The translations under genes and the position numbers were made by a program. The notes beneath the pieces are model-generated. The model did no database searches, was not told the origin of the DNA, and worked only from the letters and a program-made list of their open reading frames with translations. Below, one piece after another: positions 25,493 to 33,144 of a DNA stretch of 34,354 bases (positions are counted from its first letter, which is position 1; each line of letters begins with the position of its first letter). Source of the DNA: Candidatus Sigynarchaeota archaeon (GTDB taxonomy: Archaea; Asgardarchaeota; Lokiarchaeia; Sigynarchaeales; Sigynarchaeaceae); contig JAUQYW010000518.1 of the NCBI GenBank assembly GCA_030587525.1, forward strand, positions 1 to 34,354, given 5' to 3'.

Positions 25493-26758
25493 ATGGAAAG
25501 CCGGTTCTTGAAAACCTTGAAAGTCGATGATTTCTCGAGGTTGCTTGAAACGATCAACATCGCGCCTAGTGGAACGGAGCATGTTTCAATAGACGATGCC
25601 GCGGGGCGCGTCCTTTCAAGGGACGTCACGAGCGCGATCGACGTTCCGTCATTTGCCAAATCCACGGTCGACGGCTATGCTCTCAAGGCAAGCGCGACGT
25701 TCGGGGCGAATGAAGGCCGCCCGCTCTCGTGCAGCATCGCCGGGACCGTGGAAATGGGCATGTCTGCTCCAGCGAGCATTTCAAGCGATTATGAATGCAT
25801 CTACGTGCCAACCGGTGGCTTCGTGCCCGCGGGTGCAGACGCGGTTGTCAAAATCGAGTTCACGAAACCCGCCCCGGCCAGCAAGGATAAAGAGAAAGCC
25901 ATCCAGGTCTACCAAGCGGTCGTGCCCGGCGACGGGATCGTCGCCGCGGGCGCGGATATCAAGAAAGGGAGTATTATTTTGAAGAATGGGGATCTCTTGA
26001 CTCCAGCCCGCCTCGGGATGATTGCTGCCGCTGGTTTCACGAGTGTTGATGTCTTCCCCCGCTTGAAGGTCGGCTTGTTCAGCTCGGGAAACGAGATCAC
26101 GGCGCCTGGCAGGCCCTTAACCCCGGGCAAGATTTACGATGTCAATACCGTTATGCTGAAAGCGATGATCGAGCGACTCGGCTGCATCGTGAACTCCTAT
26201 GGCATCTTGCCAGACGACATGGCCGCGCTGGAAGCCACGTTCTCCACGATAATGGCCGAGAACAGCGTGGTGATCTGCTCCGGCGGGACGTCCAAGGGGA
26301 AAGGAGACTTGATGCCGGCCCTCGTGGAAAGAAATCCAGGCACGAGCTTGCGGGTGCACGGCGTCCGGATCAAGCCAGGCAAGCCCATCATTTTCGCGAT
26401 GATCTCTGGCAAGCCGTTGTTCGTCCTTCCAGGTAACCCCGTGTCCGCATTCATGACCCTGAATAGGCTCGTCGCGCCTGCCCTTCGCCGCTGGAACAAG
26501 CTTCCTCAACAGCAGCTCGTGGTGATCAAGGCTCGGCTCTCGGAACGCGTGTATTCCGAGTTCGGCCGCCTTGAATTGAAACCGGTCTTGCTCGAAAAGG
26601 CTACTGATGAAAGTGCCATCGCCAAACCGGTTTCGAAAGGATCGGAAACCATCACCACGCTCGTTGACGCAAGCGGATATTTCGAGATCCCGGAAAACGT
26701 CGAAATCGTGGAAAAAGACACGGTCGTTGACGTGATTTTATTTTCTGATGCGATGTAG
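25493..26758 (+). CDS. moeA: Molybdopterin molybdenumtransferase (first MoeA)
   Basis: A 421-residue MoeA, which inserts molybdate (or tungstate) into adenylated molybdopterin. Family marks in order: VPSFAKSTVDGYAL (51-64), PTGGFVPAGADAVV, a PGDG turn, LFSSGNEI, YDVNT, CSGGTSKGKGD, GVRIKPGKPI and LPGNPVSA; the last ~75 residues form the C-terminal domain. The usual GGVSVGxxD motif reads GGTSKGKGD, but the aspartate is kept. The length is normal. The ATG at 25493 has no clear ribosome site. It is the first of seven co-directional cofactor genes. A second, different moeA follows at 27880; in many archaea the pair may serve different metals or different half-reactions, but which does what cannot be told here. 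Confidence 0.93.
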   Translation: MESRFLKTLKVDDFSRLLETINIAPSGTEHVSIDDAAGRVLSRDVTSAIDVPSFAKSTVDGYALKASATFGANEGRPLSCSIAGTVEMGMSAPASISSDYECIYVPTGGFVPAGADAVVKIEFTKPAPASKDKEKAIQVYQAVVPGDGIVAAGADIKKGSIILKNGDLLTPARLGMIAAAGFTSVDVFPRLKVGLFSSGNEITAPGRPLTPGKIYDVNTVMLKAMIERLGCIVNSYGILPDDMAALEATFSTIMAENSVVICSGGTSKGKGDLMPALVERNPGTSLRVHGVRIKPGKPIIFAMISGKPLFVLPGNPVSAFMTLNRLVAPALRRWNKLPQQQLVVIKARLSERVYSEFGRLELKPVLLEKATDESAIAKPVSKGSETITTLVDASGYFEIPENVEIVEKDTVVDVILFSDAM

Positions 26759-26828
26759 TGATGCAAACCGAACGCGCAGATTCAAATGATACGTGAGTCA
26801 TTCACAATACGCACAAGATGCATGAACC

Positions 26829-27314
26829 ATGTCCCGTCCCGTGAAACGTGGCGGCAATCCCGCCGATGTTAAGATGATCGACGTGGGCGAAAAGCCCGTG
26901 GTCGAGCGGATTGCCTTGGCAACCGGCGAGATCGTGCTCCGGAAGGAAACGATCGAGAAGATCAAGCAAGGAAACGTTGAAAAAGGAAACGTCATCGTCG
27001 CATCCAAGCTCGCGGGTATCAGCGCAGCGAAGAAGACGTCGGAATTGCTCCCGCTGTGCCATCCATTACGATTGACCAAGGTCGAGGTCGCCATCGACGT
27101 CCAAGACGATAAAGTGATCGTGACGGCTGAAGTCAAGGCCACCGAGCGAACAGGCGTGGAGATGGAAGCACTCGTCGCCACCACAGCGGCGTTGCTGAAC
27201 GCGTGGGACATGGTCAAGATGTACGAGAAGGATGCTGACGGGCAGTACCCGGCGACCTCCATCCAGAACATCCGGGTCCTTCGGAAGGAAAAAAAACCGC
27301 CTAAGTCTCGATAA
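26829..27314 (+). CDS. moaC: Cyclic pyranopterin monophosphate synthase accessory protein MoaC
   Basis: A 161-residue MoaC, which converts the MoaA product into cyclic pyranopterin monophosphate (precursor Z). Diagnostic motifs are present: MIDVGEKP, ELLPLCHPL (His-Pro pair), VKATERTGVEMEALVA and DMVKMYEKD, followed by the archaeal-type QYPATSIQNIRV. Length is normal. It starts at ATG 26829, 70 bases after the first moeA. MoaB follows after a 14-base gap. Confidence 0.96.
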   Translation: MSRPVKRGGNPADVKMIDVGEKPVVERIALATGEIVLRKETIEKIKQGNVEKGNVIVASKLAGISAAKKTSELLPLCHPLRLTKVEVAIDVQDDKVIVTAEVKATERTGVEMEALVATTAALLNAWDMVKMYEKDADGQYPATSIQNIRVLRKEKKPPKSR

Positions 27315-27328
27315 CGGAGCTGCTCGCA

Positions 27329-27871
27329 ATGCCATTACCGGATACCATCGGGGAACACAAGAAATCAACGCCCGCTAACTTGAAGTTTAGCGTGGTCATC
27401 ATCAGCACGACGCGATACAACGAGCTCGTCAAGGAAAAGCCGTCGACGGATAAAACTCTCGAGATAATCGAGCCCCTCTTAAAAGAGAAAGGATATGACC
27501 TTGCAAACAAGGAGATCGTGGCCGACGATGAGGGTTTGATCAAGGCATGCGTCAAGGCGTTTGCATCCAGCAAAGACCTGGATGTTATGGTCACCTGCGG
27601 TGGTACTGGCATATCCCCCAAGGACATGACGGTTGACGTGCTTGCCGCGATGAAGGCAAAAGTCTTGCCGGGATTTGGCGAGCTCTTCCGGTTCTTGAGT
27701 TACCAGGACGTTGGGACATCAGCTATGCTCAGCAGGGCAGAAGCATTCGTTATCAACCAGAAACCTATTTTTTGCTTGCCAGGGTCGCCAAAGGCCGTCA
27801 AGCTCGCGGTGGAGAAGATCATCCTTCCCGAAATCGCTCATTTCCTTGCTATGTTACGAAAAGTCGAGTGA
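27329..27871 (+). CDS. moaB: Molybdopterin adenylyltransferase family protein (MoaB/MogA)
   Basis: A 180-residue MoaB/MogA-fold protein, the type that adenylates molybdopterin before metal insertion. Motifs: FSVVIISTTRY at the first strand, VTCGGTGISPKDMT (the molybdopterin-binding loop), GFGELFR, SRAEAFV and CLPGSPKAV. Archaeal MoaB proteins of this length replace MogA. GGAG lies nine bases before ATG 27329. The stop (27869-27871) lies 8 bases before the next moeA ATG, indicating translational coupling. Confidence 0.94.
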   Translation: MPLPDTIGEHKKSTPANLKFSVVIISTTRYNELVKEKPSTDKTLEIIEPLLKEKGYDLANKEIVADDEGLIKACVKAFASSKDLDVMVTCGGTGISPKDMTVDVLAAMKAKVLPGFGELFRFLSYQDVGTSAMLSRAEAFVINQKPIFCLPGSPKAVKLAVEKIILPEIAHFLAMLRKVE

Positions 27872-27879
27872 ATCTCGCT

Positions 27880-29190
27880 ATGGGTTCGAATACCTTGAAA
27901 AAAACGGGGTTTTCCAGCCTCGTGAGCATGGAGACAGCGCGCGACGGATTTCTCGCTCGCGTCGTGCCCACGGGTCGCGTGGAAAAGGTCCCGCTGCCTG
28001 CCGCCCTGGGCCGTGTCTTGCTCTCGCCGATCAACGCCCGGGTGCCGGTCCCGTCATTTGACAAGTCCGCGATGGACGGCTACGCCATCATCGCGAAAGA
28101 CTCGTTCGGGGCTAACGTGCAGAAACCCCGGGCATTGGATTTGATAGGATCCTTGGCAATCGGCGAATCCAGCGATATGCACATGACGGCCGGCCAGGCG
28201 ATGAAAATCGCGACCGGCGCCTTAATTCCCGCGGGTGCCGATGCGGTCATCAAGATCGAGGACACGGAGCTCGATGCAAGCGGGACCGAGGTGAAGCTAT
28301 ACAAGCAATTGGCTCCCGGAGCAAATATCATCCGGATCGGCGAGGATTACAAGCAAGGGCAGCATGTGCTCGCGGCAGGCCATCGATTGTCGCCGCAAGA
28401 CATCGGCGTGCTCGCGACGCTGGGGTACATCCGCGTTGACGTGCACGGGCGGCCGTTAATATCCGTCTTCGCCACGGGTAACGAGCTCGTGGATCTCGAC
28501 CCGGGACGTGCGGATCCTGAAGGGATTGTCGATCCGCGGCAGGCCGGGCCGTGCAAGATGATCGACTCGAATCGATACGCGATCCAAGCATTCATCGAGC
28601 AATCCGGCGGCACCGTGATCAACGCGAGTATCTTGCCTGATGATGAGAACAAGATCCACGAGAGCATCGCGGGCGCCCTGGGATCATCGGATATGGTAAT
28701 CACCACGGGCGGCACGTCGGTCGGGGAACGTGATTTCATCCCCTCGGTCATAGGACACGATCACGAGATACTATATCACGGCATCGCCATGAAACCCGGC
28801 GCGGCGACGCTGCTCGGGACCGGGATGGGAAAGCCGATCCTCGGCTTGTCCGGCTTCCCCGTTGCCGCGGAAATTGGAATGCTGTACTTCGGCATGCCTG
28901 CCATCCGGAAGCTCGCCGGGGCCAAGGTTCTCGATCCAAGGCTGCGCGTTCAAGCTCGCATTGCCGATGCCGTCGCGGTGAAAGGATTTGGCATCACCCG
29001 GCTGCTGCGTGTCGCGCTGGATTATCCGGGCAGCCCGAGCAAGGAAATGCCACGGGCAATTCCCGTCAAGATGTCAGGCGCGGGCATGCAGCGTTCCATG
29101 GTGGAATCGGATGGCTTCGTCGAGATTTCCCCGGACATTGAAGGGTATGAAGCAGGAGACCTGGTCATCGTTACATTGCACCCGCGATGA
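27880..29190 (+). CDS. moeA: Molybdopterin molybdenumtransferase (second MoeA)
   Basis: A 436-residue MoeA paralogue of the gene at 25493. Motifs: VPSFDKSAMDGYAI, ALIPAGADAVIKIED, PGANI, FATGNELV, TTGGTSVGERDF, MKPGAAT and LSGFPVAA (LPGNPVSA in the other copy). An insertion of about a dozen residues, rich in Pro/Asp/Gly, follows GNEL compared with the first MoeA. I chose ATG 27880 because GAGTGA, which overlaps the moaB stop, is correctly spaced; a GTG at 27868 overlapping that stop (GTGA) is possible. Any start further upstream would lie inside moaB and read out-of-frame sequence. The altered NP motif and insertion suggest a specialised role. Confidence 0.92.
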   Translation: MGSNTLKKTGFSSLVSMETARDGFLARVVPTGRVEKVPLPAALGRVLLSPINARVPVPSFDKSAMDGYAIIAKDSFGANVQKPRALDLIGSLAIGESSDMHMTAGQAMKIATGALIPAGADAVIKIEDTELDASGTEVKLYKQLAPGANIIRIGEDYKQGQHVLAAGHRLSPQDIGVLATLGYIRVDVHGRPLISVFATGNELVDLDPGRADPEGIVDPRQAGPCKMIDSNRYAIQAFIEQSGGTVINASILPDDENKIHESIAGALGSSDMVITTGGTSVGERDFIPSVIGHDHEILYHGIAMKPGAATLLGTGMGKPILGLSGFPVAAEIGMLYFGMPAIRKLAGAKVLDPRLRVQARIADAVAVKGFGITRLLRVALDYPGSPSKEMPRAIPVKMSGAGMQRSMVESDGFVEISPDIEGYEAGDLVIVTLHPR

Positions 29191-29282
29191 GCCTTTTCAT
29201 GAGAGTTATTGAATGAAATGAAAAACATGATAAATTTGCATTGCCTAATCATCACATCACTACCGAGGCCGACAACGCGACC

Positions 29283-30239
29283 ATGACCTTCACGGACTCC
29301 TACAACCGCACGGTTGATTACCTGCGCATCTCGATCAACAGGGGCTGCACGCATCGCTGCATCTATTGCGACAAGGAAGGATACTTGTCGCATGAGAGCG
29401 ATCAGGTGCTATCGGCGCAAGACGTAGGCGCGATCGTCCGCGTGTTCAACGAGACCGGGGGCATTCGCAAGGTAAAGATCACGGGCGGCGAGCCGCTGCT
29501 GCACCCCGACGTCGTCGGCGTCGTGAAGGCGATATCGAGCATCCCAATGATTGAGGACGTGTCCATGACCACGAACGGGTATCTCCTCCCAGGCATGGCA
29601 GCAGCGCTGAAAGCCGCCGGCCTCGACCGGTTGAATATCTCGTTGTGCTCGATCGACAAGAAACGATACAAGAAGGTAACTGGCGTCGACGGGCTGGCTC
29701 GCGTGCTCGAGGGCATCGACGAGGCCATCGTTGCAGGGCTGGTTCCAGTAAAGATCAACTTTGTGCTGATGAAAGGGATCAACGACACGGAACTCGATTC
29801 GCTGCTCGAGTATTGCGGAAAGAAGGGCTTGCGGTTACAGCTCATCGAGCTCCACGAGATCGAGGCGATACACGCGGAGCGGCGGGCGTTTTTCGAAGCA
29901 CATCACCTCGATGTCGAGGCTGCCGTGCAGGCGATCAAGACACCCGTGGATCACGTGGAATATCGGAACTTGCAACACCGCAAGCTCGTGTTTTTCACGA
30001 ACGGCGCATCGATCGAGATAATCAAGGTCACTCCCGAGTTTTGCGCCAACTGCACCAAGCTCCGGATTACAGCGGAAGGAAAGATCAAGCCGTGTTTGAT
30101 GAAATCCGGGTCCAACTTCGATTTGCTGACCATGCTGCACGAGGGACGTTCCATGGCGGATATCAAGGCGCTGATTTCGGATGCCGTGCAGGAACGGAAG
30201 CCATTCATGACGGGAGGGAGCGGGAAGGGATGCCACTGA
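29283..30239 (+). CDS. moaA: GTP 3',8-cyclase (radical SAM)
   Basis: A 318-residue radical SAM enzyme catalysing the first cofactor step on GTP. The SAM cluster is CTHRCIYC (Cys22, Cys26, Cys29) and the GTP-side cluster is CANC plus a later Cys (254, 257, 271). It also has KITGGEPLLHPD and TTNGYLL. I start at ATG 29283 (MTFTDSYNRTVDYLRIS) because this is the family's usual N-terminus; the frame can extend to a TTG at 29241. The C-terminus has the expected Gly-Gly but continues with SGKGCH. The end overlaps moaD by 10 bases. A TATA-like ATAAATTT (29229-29236) could give this gene a second promoter. Confidence 0.95.
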   Translation: MTFTDSYNRTVDYLRISINRGCTHRCIYCDKEGYLSHESDQVLSAQDVGAIVRVFNETGGIRKVKITGGEPLLHPDVVGVVKAISSIPMIEDVSMTTNGYLLPGMAAALKAAGLDRLNISLCSIDKKRYKKVTGVDGLARVLEGIDEAIVAGLVPVKINFVLMKGINDTELDSLLEYCGKKGLRLQLIELHEIEAIHAERRAFFEAHHLDVEAAVQAIKTPVDHVEYRNLQHRKLVFFTNGASIEIIKVTPEFCANCTKLRITAEGKIKPCLMKSGSNFDLLTMLHEGRSMADIKALISDAVQERKPFMTGGSGKGCH

Positions 30240-30532
30240 AAATGAACGTGGTTTTTTTCGGCGAGGCACGGGACCTCTCGGGTCTCAAATCCGTCGGGAT
30301 AACGATTGAGAAGGCCCGATGCACCGCGGCGGATTTCTTCGATGCAGTGAATGTCGTCACGGGAGGAAAGCTCGTGGCACGTGTGTTCGTGAAGGGAAAG
30401 GGTGCCTGGAACCTCGCGAAGGGATACAAGTTGATGGTCAACAAGTGCATCCTGGATGACGTGGACGAGGCGCGGATTAGCTTCAAGAACAATGACGAGA
30501 TAGGAATATTGCCACCCTTTTCTGGAGGTTAG
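30230..30532 (+). CDS. moaD: Molybdopterin synthase sulfur carrier (small subunit)
   Basis: A 100-residue ubiquitin-fold protein whose C-terminus ends PPFSGG. The final Gly-Gly is activated as an acyl-adenylate and then a thiocarboxylate, which donates sulfur in molybdopterin synthase. VVFFGEARDLSG is the usual first strand and turn, and NDEIGILPPFSGG is the family ending. ATG 30230 follows a purine-rich GGGAGGG...GGGAAGGG site and overlaps the moaA end; ATG 30242 is the alternative. The activating enzyme MoeB is not in the window. Confidence 0.92.
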   Translation: MPLKMNVVFFGEARDLSGLKSVGITIEKARCTAADFFDAVNVVTGGKLVARVFVKGKGAWNLAKGYKLMVNKCILDDVDEARISFKNNDEIGILPPFSGG

Positions 30533-30536
30533 GTAC

Positions 30537-30980
30537 GTGAAATCTTGCACCATGATCAAGGAAACAGCCCCGTCATTTTCGGAGCTGTTCGAGCAGTTCA
30601 AGCAATCGATCCGGGGCCACGAGGGTGGTGCCATCGTGTCGTTCACGGGCATCGTGCGGGCGGACCCAAGATCACCGGGCACAACCTCTGTCCAAACAAC
30701 CGGCATCGAGATAGAAGCGATCGAAGGCATCTCCAGTGCCGCTTTGCAGGACATCGCGACTGGCATCGAGCAGCGACCCGGCATCATCAAAGTCACGATC
30801 GTGCATTTAACCGGGACTTTCAAGCTCGGCGAGCCGATGGTCCATGTGTTTGTTTGCGCGGCGCACCGCAGCGAGGCCTTCAAGGCGCTCGAAGATTGCG
30901 TGAACTTGTACAAGCAAAAAACGCCCTTGTGGAAGAAAGAACTATATTCTGACGGTTCCACCAAGTGGATCAGCCATTGA
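30537..30980 (+). CDS. moaE: Molybdopterin synthase catalytic subunit
   Basis: A 147-residue MoaE, the large subunit of molybdopterin synthase, partner of MoaD. Motifs: GAIVSFTGIVRAD, IVHLTGTFKLGE, VFVCAAHRSEAFKALEDCVN, and the catalytic-site stretch KTPLWKKELYSDGSTKW. The GTG start at 30537 is chosen because GGAGGT (30524-30529, formed by the end of moaD) lies seven bases upstream; the next ATG (30552) is too far away. It is the last gene of the cofactor cluster. Confidence 0.96.
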   Translation: MKSCTMIKETAPSFSELFEQFKQSIRGHEGGAIVSFTGIVRADPRSPGTTSVQTTGIEIEAIEGISSAALQDIATGIEQRPGIIKVTIVHLTGTFKLGEPMVHVFVCAAHRSEAFKALEDCVNLYKQKTPLWKKELYSDGSTKWISH

Positions 30981-31010
30981 ATTCCAGTTGCTTGCGGGCG
31001 TGGGTTCCAC

Positions 31011-31020
31011 TTTTTTATAA
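31011..31020 (+). terminator. T-run ending the cofactor cluster
   Basis: TTTTTTATAA lies 30 bases after the moaE stop, in the convergent gap before the Pro/Gly-rich gene. Confidence 0.45.
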
Positions 31021-31062
31021 TCTGAGATAATCTGGAGCATCAAAGGTAAAACGAAGGATCTG

Positions 31063-31069
31063 AAAAAAA
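31063..31069 (-). terminator. T-run after the Pro/Gly-rich gene
   Basis: Seven A on the plus strand give seven T on the minus strand, just after the stop of the Pro/Gly-rich gene at 31075. Confidence 0.45.
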
Positions 31070-31074
31070 GAGAG

Positions 31075-31881
31075 TTACTTTGCACCGCCCATGATTTTCT
31101 TGAGGCGGTTCAGTTCCGAAAGCATTTCGTCGCGCAAGGACTTGAATGCCCCCCCCGCCGCGCCGGGTACTCCAGGCTGTGCTGCCATGGCCCCGCCGCT
31201 CATCATGCCGGGTGGACCTGGCACTGGAGGCGCGCCGGGAGCGCCTCCTGGCAATCCCGGTGGTCCTGGTGGTTTCGGTGCCATTGGGAGGCCTGGCATT
31301 CCGCCACCTGGCGCACCTGGCAAACCTCCTGGCATACCACTTCTCGGTGCTTCCTTTTCAGCACCAAAACTCAAGCCCAGGTTCGGGCCTTTCGGGACTG
31401 AAGGGACATTGGGTAATCCGCCTGGCAAACCAGAAGGTGCGCTTGGAAGACCGCCCGGCAAGCCCGAGGGCGCTGATGGAAGACCACCTGGCAAGCCCGA
31501 GGGTGCTGATGGAAGACCACCTGGCAAGCCGGATGCTTTCGCGCCCGTGCCAGAAGCAGATGCTGCTCCAAACAAGCCTCCCGCAGCAGCAGGGGCACCG
31601 GCTGGTTTTGCGACGCCGCTTCCGCCGAGCAAGTTAAAGAGGGTCTGCGCGGCAGCTTGCTTATCGACGGTTCCGCCTTTGCTTCCTTTAGCAAAAAATC
31701 CTCCCTTGGCTCTCTTGGAGGCTGCTCCGGAAACTTCGACGCTGGATAGATCACCTTTTGCAGTCTTGATTGCATCTTCAAATTGGCTGATTGCCTTGGA
31801 TGCGTCTTGTAGCTGTTCACTTAGCGTGTCCAGCGATTTTACGAGAAAATCTAAGACCCGGGCGACTTTATCTTCACTCAT
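31075..31881 (-). CDS. Pro/Gly-rich protein with helical ends
   Basis: A 268-residue protein in three parts. Residues 1-50 are a charged helix, likely a coiled coil (VARVLDFLVKSLDTLSEQLQ). The middle (about 60-245) is low complexity, with three exact copies and a fourth variant of the 11-residue unit SGLPGGLPSAP (about 117-157) and later proline runs such as PKPPGPPGLPGG and GAPPVPGPPG. The last ~25 residues are a charged helix (FKSLRDEMLSELNRLKKI). It has no signal or TM segment. I chose the minus frame because it has sensible helical ends and a good TATA position; the long plus-strand frame over the same bases is only a mirror. Proline-rich linkers between helices recall formin FH1-like or other profilin/SH3-type ligands, which is speculation. 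Function unknown. Confidence 0.75.
   Translation of the reverse strand: MSEDKVARVLDFLVKSLDTLSEQLQDASKAISQFEDAIKTAKGDLSSVEVSGAASKRAKGGFFAKGSKGGTVDKQAAAQTLFNLLGGSGVAKPAGAPAAAGGLFGAASASGTGAKASGLPGGLPSAPSGLPGGLPSAPSGLPGGLPSAPSGLPGGLPNVPSVPKGPNLGLSFGAEKEAPRSGMPGGLPGAPGGGMPGLPMAPKPPGPPGLPGGAPGAPPVPGPPGMMSGGAMAAQPGVPGAAGGAFKSLRDEMLSELNRLKKIMGGAK
31425..31531. repeat. 33-base tandem repeats in the Pro/Gly-rich gene
   Basis: About three copies of a 33-base unit (containing CCTGGCAAGCC and GATGGAAGACC in plus-strand reading) encode the 11-residue repeat. The last two copies are nearly identical, pointing to recent slippage or unequal exchange. Confidence 0.8.
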
Positions 31882-31924
31882 AGCGCGATCTGCCGTTACT
31901 CTTTTCCCAAAGGTTAGTATTTAG

Positions 31925-31935
31925 TAAATATATGC
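31925..31935 (-). promoter_or_regulatory. TATA-like box of the Pro/Gly-rich gene
   Basis: Read on the minus strand, GCATATATTTA lies about 45-50 bases before the ATG at 31881, giving a predicted leader of roughly 20 bases. Confidence 0.45.
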
Positions 31936-31939
31936 ACTA

Positions 31940-32009
31940 ATCCTATTTATCTACTATGTTTCACGGACATCATGGTCTTTCACTCGGCGGGATCCTATTT
32001 ATCTACTAT
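31940..32009. repeat. Pair of exact 18-base direct repeats
   Basis: ATCCTATTTATCTACTAT occurs at 31940-31957 and 31992-32009, 52 bases apart, between two divergent genes. It could be regulatory or a trace of a small duplication. Confidence 0.9.
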
Positions 32010-32096
32010 TTATTAAGGACTCACGAAATGCAGAGGCAGATTTCGTCGTGCTGGTGGTTTGTCGTAGGTAAAGAGTTGCATATTTCGTTTACAATC

Positions 32097-32106
32097 GTTT
32101 AAAAAC
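32097..32106 (+). promoter_or_regulatory. TATA-like box placed for a leaderless transporter mRNA
   Basis: GTTTAAAAAC is centred about 25 bases before the ATG at 32127. This is the archaeal TATA-to-transcription-start distance, so the mRNA probably begins at or next to the start codon. No Shine-Dalgarno is present, which agrees. Confidence 0.5.
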
Positions 32107-32126
32107 TTGCTCGTCCAAATTCACAC

Positions 32127-33125
32127 ATGCGTGACACGATCAAGGGGCATCTCCTTTCGTTCAGCGGGGTGTTTTGCTGGTCGTTCTCGGAAATCATCGT
32201 CTGGCTCCTTGGTGGCCAGCCCGGCTCCATCGGGAACGTGGGCTCGGTGTCGTTATCCTTTTACCGGTTCTTTTTCGGCGGCGTGTTTATGTTTATCATA
32301 CTGGCAGCTAGGAAGGATTTAACGGGGATTCGCGAACTTTTACGCCACGACAAGTGGTTGTTGTTCCTGTCTAGCGTCGTGGGCCTTGGATTCTCCAACA
32401 TCATCTATTTTTTCGGCATCAAGCTCACGGAGCCGCACGTCGGGGCCGCGCTTTACACGTCATATGCCCTTTTCATCGGCATCTACAGTATTTTCATCTT
32501 GAATGAACGGAGCAACATTCCGATGAAAATTGCTGGCTTCGTGATCGGGTTGGCAGGCACCTTCATTCTCCTGACGAATTTCGACCTTGCGTTGATCATC
32601 GAGCCAGGGAAAATTCTCGGCAACATTTTACTCGTGATAGCGGGCGCAATATGGGGATTTTACTCCGTGCTCGGGAAAAAGATTATGAAAAGGAATCCCG
32701 AGGTCAAGAACGTGGACGTGAAGCTTTCAACCCTCAGTTTCTTCCTCGCGTGTATTCCCGCGGTGATCACCCTGCCGTTCGTTCCCGAGGCTAGCGATTT
32801 CTTGCAGCACACCGCGGCTGAATGGATCTTGATCGCGATCATTGCCATCGTTTCGACTGCCATCGGCATCTACCTGTTTTACAAGGGTGTGAAGATCATC
32901 GACGTGACATATGGTATCAGCTACTCGCTACTCAAGCCCGTGATCGCCACGGTTTTTGCCTTCTTCTTGCTGGCGAGGATAATTCCACCTGCCATGTTCG
33001 TTTCCGTGCCCCTCGTGTCGGTGGCCGTGCTGCTCATCAATCGAAAGCCCAGGAAACCGGCAATCCAACCTGAGAAAAGGCCAAGCACTGGCTCGGCAGC
33101 GGAGGCTAAGCCAGCCCACAATTGA
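32127..33125 (+). CDS. EamA/DMT-family membrane transporter
   Basis: A 332-residue protein with about ten transmembrane helices in two repeats of five, the EamA (drug/metabolite transporter) pattern. The first repeat begins KGHLLSFSGVFCWSFSEIIV; the second begins LVIAGAIWGFYSVLGKKIM. ISYSLLKPVIATVFAF near the end is the typical conserved helix. The last ~30 residues form a basic, Pro-rich cytosolic tail. Family members export amino acids, sugars or metabolites; the substrate cannot be told here. It converges on the longin/roadblock-like gene with a 19-base gap. Confidence 0.88.
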   Translation: MRDTIKGHLLSFSGVFCWSFSEIIVWLLGGQPGSIGNVGSVSLSFYRFFFGGVFMFIILAARKDLTGIRELLRHDKWLLFLSSVVGLGFSNIIYFFGIKLTEPHVGAALYTSYALFIGIYSIFILNERSNIPMKIAGFVIGLAGTFILLTNFDLALIIEPGKILGNILLVIAGAIWGFYSVLGKKIMKRNPEVKNVDVKLSTLSFFLACIPAVITLPFVPEASDFLQHTAAEWILIAIIAIVSTAIGIYLFYKGVKIIDVTYGISYSLLKPVIATVFAFFLLARIIPPAMFVSVPLVSVAVLLINRKPRKPAIQPEKRPSTGSAAEAKPAHN

Positions 33126-33144
33126 AAAGAAGCGTGACTCGGGG

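Noticed and set aside
27772..27879. N-terminal extension of the second moeA inside moaB
   Set aside because: The extension reads moaB in another frame and has no MoeA-like sequence. The family start and ribosome site are at 27880.
29645..30229. Long open frame upstream of moaD
   Set aside because: This part overlaps moaA in another frame and has no protein character. Only the last 100 codons (moaD) are real.
31425..31531. Regular 33-base repeats considered as CRISPR
   Set aside because: The repeats are contiguous, in frame and code for an 11-residue protein unit. There are no spacers.
31091..31924. Plus-strand open frame of 277 codons rich in Pro/Gly
   Set aside because: It is the mirror of the minus-strand Pro/Gly-rich gene. 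The minus frame has proper helical ends and a promoter; the plus frame is open only because of the base composition.
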